DNA from: Stenotrophomonas sp. UBA7346 | GTDB taxonomy: Bacteria > Pseudomonadota > Gammaproteobacteria > Xanthomonadales > Xanthomonadaceae | NCBI GenBank assembly: GCA_002471015.1 | Contig: DKPB01000072.1 | Span: 1 to 13,616 of the forward strand | DNA length: 13,616 bases | Reading direction: 5' to 3' | Shown here: positions 6,082-13,616 of the stretch, in pieces | Position numbering within the stretch: position 1 is the stretch's first letter | Layout: the number at the start of each line of letters is the position of its first letter | Translations under genes and position numbers: made by a program | Notes under the pieces: generated by a model | The model's database searches: none | Told to the model about the DNA's origin: nothing | What the model saw: the letters and a program-made list of their open reading frames with translations, nothing else

Positions 6082-6941
6082 AGAATTCAGTCGTTATCGG
6101 CATCATCGTCGCCGCCCTGCTGGGTCTGTTGGGCTCAGTCTACGTGGTGCGTGAAGACCAGACCGCGATGGTGCTGAACCTGGGCAAGGTGGTGCGTGCC
6201 GACATCAAGCCGGGCCTGCACTTCAAGGTGCCGCTGGTGGAAACCGTGCGGGTGTTCGACCGCCGCTTCCAGGTGCTGGACACCGCCCCGGCGCGTTACT
6301 TCACTGCCGAGCAGAAGGACGTCAGTGTCGACTTCTTCGCCATCGGTTACATCTCTGACGTGCGCTCGTACTACCGCGCCACCGGCGGTGACGGCAAGGT
6401 GGCCAATGCCCGCCTTGCGCCGATCATCACCGACTCGCTGCGTAACCAGATCAACTCGCGCACCTTGCAGGCGCTGGTGTCCGGCGACCGTGGCGAGCTG
6501 ATTGCCGGCCAGCTGAAGGCGATCAACGATGCCATCGTGCCGCTGGGCATGCAGATCATCGACCTGCGCATCAAGCAGATCGACCTGCCGACCGACAGCC
6601 AGGTGATTACCGACGTCTACGAGCGCATGCGCGCCCAGCGCAAGCAGGAGGCCGCCAAGCTGCGCGCCGAGGGCGAGGAGCAGTCGCTGACCATCCGTGC
6701 CCAGGCTGACCGCGAGAGCACCGTGATCGTGGCCGAGGCCGAGCGTGACGCGCAGCAGCTGCGCGGTGAGGGCGACGCCCAGGCCGCGTCGATCTACGGC
6801 AAGGCCGGCTCGGCCGACCCGTCGTTCTATGCGTTCTACCGCAGCCTGGAGGCCTACCGGGCCTCGATGACCGACGGCAACGGCGTGATCGTGCTCGACA
6901 AGAACGACCCGTTCCTGCAGTACATGAAGAGCGATCGCTGA
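6078..6941 (+). CDS. hflC: HflC, FtsH protease modulator subunit
   Basis: A 287-residue SPFH protein and obligate partner of HflK in the FtsH-associated cage. One N-terminal membrane helix (about 4-24) is followed by VREDQTAMVLNLGKVVR, the start of the SPFH domain. A charged helical stretch with the QRKQEAAKLRAEGEEQ-type coiled coil lies at about 190-245, and the C-terminus is short. It is somewhat shorter than E. coli HflC (about 334). The start codon overlaps the hflK stop by four bases. A 10-bp hairpin (6957-6979) and then SMAG repeats follow the stop. Confidence 0.96.
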   Translation: MKNSVVIGIIVAALLGLLGSVYVVREDQTAMVLNLGKVVRADIKPGLHFKVPLVETVRVFDRRFQVLDTAPARYFTAEQKDVSVDFFAIGYISDVRSYYRATGGDGKVANARLAPIITDSLRNQINSRTLQALVSGDRGELIAGQLKAINDAIVPLGMQIIDLRIKQIDLPTDSQVITDVYERMRAQRKQEAAKLRAEGEEQSLTIRAQADRESTVIVAEAERDAQQLRGEGDAQAASIYGKAGSADPSFYAFYRSLEAYRASMTDGNGVIVLDKNDPFLQYMKSDR

Positions 6942-6956
6942 TCGCTTGACCTTTGG

Positions 6957-6979
6957 CCCCTCTCCCACCGGGAGAGGGG
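6957..6979 (+). repeat. CTCTCCC hairpin after hflC
   Basis: CCCCTCTCCC-ACC-GGGAGAGGGG is a perfect 10-bp stem 15 bases after the hflC stop. It is a short relative of the core at 3097-3122. There is no T-run, but it could protect the hflKC mRNA end or cause partial termination. Confidence 0.6.
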
Positions 6980-6982
6980 TCT

Positions 6983-7005
6983 GTAGTGCCGAGCCATGCT
7001 CGGCA
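6983..7005 (+). repeat. SMAG-type REP palindrome
   Basis: Full GTAG + TGCCGAGC/GCTCGGCA unit, followed by the shoulder GGGGCTTTCCC. It starts 4 bases after the CTCTCCC hairpin and opens the 312-base gene-free stretch between hflC and yjeT, which otherwise holds only repeats. Confidence 0.88.
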
Positions 7006-7014
7006 GGGGCTTTC

Positions 7015-7044
7015 CCAGCATTATTTGGCCCAGCATTATTTGGC
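7015..7044. repeat. Tandem 15-base duplication
   Basis: CCAGCATTATTTGGC occurs twice head to tail (7015-7029 and 7030-7044), right after the SMAG shoulder. It is notably A/T-rich compared with its surroundings. It is probably a recent slippage product inside the repeat element. Confidence 0.8.
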
Positions 7045-7045
7045 G

Positions 7046-7137
7046 GCGGCGTAAGCCGCGAGCCAGGGACTGGGCAGATTGCAGCCAAGCCCGTGATTTC
7101 ATCGGTGCCGGCTTCGCGGCCAACGCCGCTCCTACAA
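7046..7137. repeat. Pair of GCGGC/GCCGC hairpins inside composite repeat
   Basis: GCGGC-GTAA-GCCGC (7046-7059) and GCGGC-CAAC-GCCGC (7116-7129) are two small hairpins about 55 bases apart. The second is followed by TCCTACAA. The right half matches the sequence at about 151-175 well, so this is a second copy of the non-SMAG repeat found at the left end of the window. Confidence 0.5.
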
Positions 7138-7158
7138 CGGTTATCTTGGTAGTGCCCC

Positions 7159-7181
7159 TGTCGAGCATGGCTCGGCATTGC
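7159..7181 (-). repeat. Degenerate SMAG-type REP
   Basis: TGTCGAGC-ATG-GCTCGGCA followed by TTGC. One arm position and the GTAG head (here GCAA on the minus strand) have changed, so it is a decayed copy. Confidence 0.6.
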
Positions 7182-7207
7182 AGGTTCGGTTATTTCGGTA
7201 ATGCCGC

Positions 7208-7230
7208 TGCCGAGCATGGCTCGGCACTAC
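7208..7230 (-). repeat. SMAG-type REP palindrome
   Basis: TGCCGAGC-ATG-GCTCGGCA then CTAC. It closes the 248-base composite element that opens at 6983 and ends only 23 bases before the yjeT start codon. Confidence 0.88.
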
Positions 7231-7253
7231 CCGGTTTTTGAAGACGCTGACGC

Positions 7254-7439
7254 ATGCAAGACCTCTTTTCCGCCCTCTGCCTCGTGGCCGTCATCGAAGG
7301 CCTGTTCCTGTTCGTCGCGCCGCTGGCGTGGAAGCGGATGGCCGCACAGATGCTGGAGCAACCTGCAGCATCCCTGCGCGCAATGGGCGCAGCGGCGCTG
7401 TTCGTTGGCCTGGCCGTCCTCTGGTGGGTCCGCCACTGA
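7254..7439 (+). CDS. yjeT: YjeT-like small membrane protein (DUF2065)
   Basis: A 61-residue inner-membrane protein with two predicted membrane helices (about 4-24 and 42-59) joined by a short basic loop (AWKRMAAQM). Length, composition and position between hflC and purA match E. coli YjeT, a DUF2065 family member with no established function; the context suggests a link to HflKC or membrane quality control. The ATG at 7254 is forced because an in-frame stop codon lies at 7239. No good ribosome site precedes it, which may mean weak translation. Unlike in E. coli, a 312-base repeat block separates it from hflC. A long hairpin with T-run follows at 7513. Confidence 0.88.
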   Translation: MQDLFSALCLVAVIEGLFLFVAPLAWKRMAAQMLEQPAASLRAMGAAALFVGLAVLWWVRH

Positions 7440-7512
7440 ACCAAACCCTGACGGCCATACCATCCTGAAGCCGTGGGGGTGGTAGCTGCCATGCAAAACC
7501 CGGATAATCCAG

Positions 7513-7562
7513 AAAAGCCGGTCGGGCGAGCTCCTTCAAGAGCATCCCCGTTCGGCTTTTTC
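7513..7562 (+). terminator. Terminator/attenuator-like hairpin before purA
   Basis: The outer stem AAAAGCCG (7513-7520) pairs with CGGCTTTT (7553-7560). Interrupted inner stems CGGG/CCCG (7523-7526, 7547-7550) and GCTC/GAGC (7530-7533, 7540-7543) continue it, with loop CTTCAA. A T-run ends it. It should end transcripts from yjeT, or attenuate purA if purA is read from an upstream promoter. Confidence 0.6.
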
Positions 7563-7578
7563 CGTGTATGACCCTGCT

Positions 7579-7668
7579 GTTTGCCGGAGGCTCCCCGATG
7601 GGGTTTCCACCAAGGCGGACCATGGGCGGTACACGGCCCCGTCCGCGGCCCCGATGGCCGCAGCAAAC
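7579..7668 (+). promoter_or_regulatory. Structured leader of purA
   Basis: GTTTGC (7579-7584) can pair with GCAAAC (7663-7668) to enclose three hairpins: CCCC-GAT-GGGG (7593-7603); GCGGAC/GTCCGC with inner GGGC/GCCC (7615-7646); and GCGGCC-CCGAT-GGCCGC (7645-7661). The last two share two bases, so they compete or stack. The purA ribosome site AGGAG (7671-7675) lies just outside the closing stem. The fold is read by eye and not energy-tested. Confidence 0.35.
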
Positions 7669-7684
7669 TCAGGAGTTACCCGTC

Positions 7685-8977
<1,293 letters not shown>

Positions 8978-8999
8978 TAGCGGCACCGTGATGCAACAG

Positions 9000-9031
9000 A
9001 CAACGCCCCGCGAAAGCGGGGCGTTGTCGTT
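9000..9031 (+). terminator. Intrinsic terminator of purA
   Basis: A perfect 12-bp stem (ACAACGCCCCGC / GCGGGGCGTTGT) closed by a GAAA tetraloop begins 22 bases after the purA stop. The tail CGTTCT is only mildly T-rich, but the stem is very stable. Confidence 0.8.
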
Positions 9032-9055
9032 CTGGGCTCGGAGACCGGCTTCCCT

Positions 9056-9078
9056 GTAGTGCCGACCCATGGTCGGCA
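9056..9078 (+). repeat. SMAG-type REP, GACC arm variant
   Basis: GTAG + TGCCGACC-CAT-GGTCGGCA. The arm differs from the other units by a compensated G-to-C/C-to-G change, keeping the stem perfect. It is the first of five units in the gene-free stretch 8978-9295. Confidence 0.88.
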
Positions 9079-9100
9079 GCGGGGGTATCGGGAATGCCTC

Positions 9101-9123
9101 TGCCGAGCATGGCTCGGCACTAC
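9101..9123 (-). repeat. SMAG-type REP palindrome
   Basis: TGCCGAGC-ATG-GCTCGGCA then CTAC. Inverted relative to 9056-9078, forming a 68-base REPIN-like doublet with it. Confidence 0.88.
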
Positions 9124-9130
9124 CGTCCGG

Positions 9131-9153
9131 TGCCGAGCATGGCTCGGCACTAC
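9131..9153 (-). repeat. SMAG-type REP palindrome
   Basis: Identical in core to 9101-9123 and only 7 bases after it, in the same orientation. It is a single unit between the two doublets. Confidence 0.88.
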
Positions 9154-9193
9154 CCTCCGGTTTCGCGATGGTTGGCAGCAGGCCGGCTTCCCT

Positions 9194-9216
9194 GTAGTGC
9201 CGACCCATGGTCGGCA
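9194..9216 (+). repeat. SMAG-type REP, GACC arm variant
   Basis: Identical to 9056-9078, together with 11 bases of left flank (CCGGCTTCCCT) and one base on the right: a direct repeat of 35 bases (9045-9079 and 9183-9217). Confidence 0.88.
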
Positions 9217-9239
9217 GGGGGGATTACCGGGAATGCTTC

Positions 9240-9262
9240 CGCCGAGCATGGCTCGGCACTAC
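9240..9262 (-). repeat. SMAG-type REP palindrome
   Basis: CGCCGAGC-ATG-GCTCGGCA then CTAC, one base different from the consensus. It closes a 69-base doublet with 9194-9216 and ends 33 bases before the stop codon of the minus-strand gene at 9296. Confidence 0.85.
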
Positions 9263-9295
9263 AAAGGGCTTGGCAGCGCCGGTAACGCTCTGCCG

Positions 9296-9706
9296 TCAGG
9301 GCTGATCGAGCGGGGTGCCGTTGAGCCGACGCTCGACGATTTCCAGAATGGTGGGAATGCTGACACCGAACGAGCCGGCGTTGCCCGCATCAAAGGCCTC
9401 GCGCCATTGGCCGTAGCCCTGCAGGTATACCGGGTCTGGCGCGCGCTGGCCGATCCGCTGCAACTGGCTGCGCTCCAGCGTCTGTGCGGTCACCGGTGCG
9501 TGCGCCAACTGGGTCATCACGCCCTCGGGCAGGCGCGGGTTGCGGATCTTCAACCCTTCCAGGGTGACGTGATAGATGTTGCCACCGCCCAATGGGTGCT
9601 TGTCGATGCGGTTGATCAGCAGGGTGGGGTGCTCGCCATCGCGGCGGCCCTTGCAGGCCCACAGCTGGCCAACGGCGTAGTCGGGGGTGGCGGTATTCTG
9701 GCTCAT
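9296..9706 (-). CDS. Conserved-looking protein of unknown function
   Basis: A 136-residue soluble protein that I do not recognise. There is no signal peptide or membrane segment. The N-terminal half looks like a small beta-rich domain (YAVGQLWACKGR, then TLLINRIDKHPLGGGNIYHV), and the C-terminal half is helical with a Q/R-rich middle and a final helix around PTILEIVERRLNG. A single Cys18 is present. Codon use matches the neighbouring genes, which argues for a real native gene. The ATG at 9706 has no strong ribosome site. It is transcribed divergently from the PAS-AraC regulator across a 172-base spacer, so it is a plausible regulatory target. Function unknown. Confidence 0.82.
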   Translation of the reverse strand: MSQNTATPDYAVGQLWACKGRRDGEHPTLLINRIDKHPLGGGNIYHVTLEGLKIRNPRLPEGVMTQLAHAPVTAQTLERSQLQRIGQRAPDPVYLQGYGQWREAFDAGNAGSFGVSIPTILEIVERRLNGTPLDQP

Positions 9707-9755
9707 GGGGCAGGGCTCGGCGTGCAGTTGCGAGCGATCATGCCCCCATCGGCAG

Positions 9756-9802
9756 GTGCCTGGCTTGACCTGATCTGGCGGATACAGGCCGGCGCCAGGT
9801 AC
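9756..9802. promoter_or_regulatory. Inverted repeat in divergent spacer, operator candidate
   Basis: GTGCCTGGC (9756-9764) and GCCAGGTAC (9794-9802) are inverted with 8 of 9 positions matching. Their centres are 38 bases apart, between the unknown gene and the AraC-type regulator. A TTGACC (9765-9770) lies between the arms. AraC-family proteins often bind spaced half-sites in such divergent regions; no binding evidence here. Confidence 0.35.
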
Positions 9803-9835
9803 TTATGGCCGACGCTGGGAGGGGCCCGGGCTGGC

Positions 9836-9841
9836 TAGAAT
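9836..9841 (+). promoter_or_regulatory. Candidate -10 element (TAGAAT) for the AraC-type gene
   Basis: TAGAAT in the context GGC-TAGAAT-GGC, 38 bases before the ATG at 9879. It overlaps an in-frame ATG at 9840, which makes that upstream start unlikely. No convincing -35 lies 16-18 bases upstream, so an activator may be needed. Confidence 0.4.
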
Positions 9842-9878
9842 GGCGTGGCACGCCCCCGCTGCCCGCCTGACTGACCCG

Positions 9879-10607
9879 ATGCGTATTGATCCTGCCGAAA
9901 TTGAAGCGCTGTTCGACGCCATTCCCAGCGTGCTGTTCTTCGCCAAGGATGACGATGGCCGCTATACCCACGTCAACATGACCATGATGCAGCGGCTGGG
10001 CAGGAAGTCACGCAACGAGGTGATCGGCAAGCGTGCCGACGAGCTCTATCCGGTGGGCATGAGCGAGGCCTATGTCGCCCAGGACGCGCGGGTGTTGGCC
10101 GGTGAGGTCATCGAGAACGTGATGGAGCTGCAGTTGTTTCCCAATCAGCAGCCGGGCTGGTGCCTGACCTGCAAGCGCCCGATCATCGAGAACGGCAAGG
10201 TCATTGGACTGATCGGCATCTCGCGGGACCTCGGTCAACGCGGCGGGCTGGAGTCGCAGTACGAACCGCTGCGGCTGGCCTTGGATTACCTTAATACGCA
10301 CTACGCCGAAAACGTGCGCATGCAGACCTTGCTGGACATCACCGGCTTCTCGCTGTCCAAGCTGGAGCGCTCGTTCCGCAAGGTGTTCCAGATGACCCCG
10401 CAGCAGGTGCTGACCCGCCTGCGCATCCAGATTGCGCTGCACCTGCTGCATGGCGAGGACAGCGTGGCCAGCATCGGCCAGGCCTGCGGCTTCAGCGACC
10501 AGAGTGCGTTCACCCGCAAATTCAAGGCCGAGGTGGGAATGGCACCACGGCAGTACCGGGCCATGATTGCCGAACGGGCGCAGCCGGGGGCGGCGCGGGC
10601 GTCATGA
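9879..10607 (+). CDS. PAS-domain AraC-family transcriptional regulator
   Basis: A 242-residue cytoplasmic regulator. The N-terminal PAS fold (about 5-118) runs from DAIPSVLFFAKDDDGRY to GKVIGLIGISRDLGQ and probably senses a small molecule or redox state; Cys95 and Cys98 (WCLTCKR) form a CxxC pair. The C-terminal AraC/XylS DNA-binding domain (about 131-232) has two helix-turn-helix units. The second carries the family signature QACGFSDQSAFTRKF followed by PRQYR. The PAS replaces the usual cupin arm of AraC proteins. The start at 9879 is preferred over 9840 because 9840 overlaps the TAGAAT motif. No ligand can be assigned. The M1 peptidase begins 81 bases downstream on the same strand, and an unknown gene diverges upstream. 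Confidence 0.92.
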   Translation: MRIDPAEIEALFDAIPSVLFFAKDDDGRYTHVNMTMMQRLGRKSRNEVIGKRADELYPVGMSEAYVAQDARVLAGEVIENVMELQLFPNQQPGWCLTCKRPIIENGKVIGLIGISRDLGQRGGLESQYEPLRLALDYLNTHYAENVRMQTLLDITGFSLSKLERSFRKVFQMTPQQVLTRLRIQIALHLLHGEDSVASIGQACGFSDQSAFTRKFKAEVGMAPRQYRAMIAERAQPGAARAS

Positions 10608-10688
10608 CTTCCGGGGGTGTTGGGCGTCCGTGGACAGGCCGATGATGCCGGTTCACCGGGCTTTGGCCCTGCTTACCCTGGAGCCTGG

Positions 10689-13352
<2,664 letters not shown>

Positions 13353-13364
13353 AAGCTGCAGCTG

Positions 13365-13511
13365 TTTGCTTGAAGCCCCTCTCCCGTTTACGGGGTGAGA
13401 TGGGCAGCTTGCGAACCACGGGTTCGCTGCCCATCTAACGCCCTTGCGCCAGCGCAAGGGCCGGGGCGCGGAGCGGGGGATGGGGTGAGGGGAAGCTTCT
13501 AGCTAAGCAAA
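13365..13511. repeat. Composite palindromic element after the M1 gene
   Basis: Loosely inverted ends (TTTGCTTGAAGCCCCTC at 13365 against GAGGGGAAGCTTC and AAGCAAA at 13487-13511) enclose two strong hairpins. The first has stem AGATGGGCA/TGCCCATCT (13398-13406, 13428-13436) with inner GCGAACC/GGTTCGC. The second has stem CCCTTGCGC/GCGCAAGGG (13441-13460). The right end resembles 3124-3159, including AAGCTTC and the CAAAA flank, so it belongs to the family at 3022-3139 with an extra insert. Confidence 0.6.
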
Positions 13512-13542
13512 GTCAAAATCCCCCTCATCCGCCCTTCGGGCA

Positions 13543-13566
13543 CCTTCTCCCGTGAACGGGAGAAGG
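13543..13566. repeat. CTTCTCCCG hairpin repeat
   Basis: CCTTCTCCCG-TGAA-CGGGAGAAGG is a perfect 10-bp stem, preceded by CCCCCTCATCCGCCCTTCGG. It is another member of the CTCTCCCG-type intergenic family. Confidence 0.7.
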
Positions 13567-13577
13567 GAGAGCGGAAG

Positions 13578-13616
13578 CCAAAACCAAAGCTAAAGCCAAA
13601 ACCAAAACCAAAACCA
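13578..13616. repeat. CCAAAA hexamer array at window end
   Basis: Six and a half units: CCAAAA, CCAAAG, CTAAAG, then CCAAAA three times and CCA. It continues past the window edge, so the copy number is a minimum. Strong A/C strand bias against a G/C-rich background. Confidence 0.85.

Noticed and set aside
6135..7217. A 360-codon minus-strand frame opposite hflC
   Set aside because: Low-complexity His/Val/Leu/Gln composition and start within SMAG repeats; antisense shadow of hflC.
7568..7684. In-frame N-terminal extension of purA
   Set aside because: Arg/Pro-rich, no homology, covers leader hairpins, and the canonical MGQSVVVLGAQWGDEGKGK start has its own ribosome site.
9045..9262. CRISPR-like regular repeats
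   Set aside because: The units alternate orientation, spacing is uneven (7 to 40 bases), and each is a known-type GTAG palindrome; no cas genes are present.
13540..13616. Possible Lys/Thr/Ala- or Lys/Pro-repeat coding sequence at the right edge
   Set aside because: The CCAAAA array reads as simple peptide repeats in any frame, is joined to a non-coding palindromic repeat, and has no start or ribosome site.

Overview
The window is a chromosomal stretch from a high-G+C gammaproteobacterium of the Xanthomonadaceae, most likely Stenotrophomonas (S. maltophilia complex). Two things point there. The intergenic spaces carry many short palindromes of the type GTAG + TGCCGAGC/GCTCGGCA, which match the SMAG (Stenotrophomonas GTAG) REP family. 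The gene order hflK-hflC-yjeT(DUF2065)-purA is a conserved gammaproteobacterial core block. I see no phage, plasmid, conjugation, CRISPR or transposase genes, and no tRNA or rRNA. This is mainly housekeeping and stress-response chromosome; the unusual material lies in the intergenic repeats and RNA leaders.

Layout. 1-234: SMAG repeats. 235-1319 (minus): a two-gene oxidative-stress operon, a Prx5-type peroxiredoxin followed by a ferritin-like di-iron protein. 1320-1470: a divergent promoter region, with a sigma70-like promoter for the peroxiredoxin operon back to back with a heat-shock-like promoter for the plus strand. 1471-2935 (plus): a small heat-shock protein (Hsp20) and a CbpA-type J-domain co-chaperone, ending in a clear terminator. 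2936-3233: a long palindromic repeat between two convergent terminators. 3234-4704 (minus): a PilH-like response regulator and a YhdH/AcuI-type quinone/acryloyl-CoA oxidoreductase. 4975-6941 (plus): hflK and hflC, the membrane SPFH partners of protease FtsH. 6942-7253: a composite repeat region. 7254-7439: YjeT-like small membrane protein. 7440-7684: a terminator-like hairpin and a structured leader before purA (7685-8977). 8978-9295: terminator plus a five-copy SMAG cluster. 9296-9706 (minus): a conserved-looking protein of unknown function, divergent from a PAS-AraC regulator (9879-10607). 10689-13352: an exported M1 zinc aminopeptidase. 13353-13616: a second palindromic repeat family and a CCAAAA hexamer array running off the window.

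Functionally, the left third groups proteostasis and peroxide defence (Hsp20, CbpA, peroxiredoxin, iron storage) around one divergent control region. The middle is membrane protein quality control (HflKC) next to AMP synthesis (PurA). The right third pairs an orphan sensory regulator with a periplasmic or secreted peptidase, but nothing visible proves that the regulator controls it.

I did not find a clearly new multi-gene system. The best leads are the composite SMAG elements, whose repeated unit is longer than the canonical core and which twice enclose a second repeat family; the structured purA leader behind a terminator; the paired stress promoters; and a TAGAAT motif recurring upstream of three plus-strand genes.
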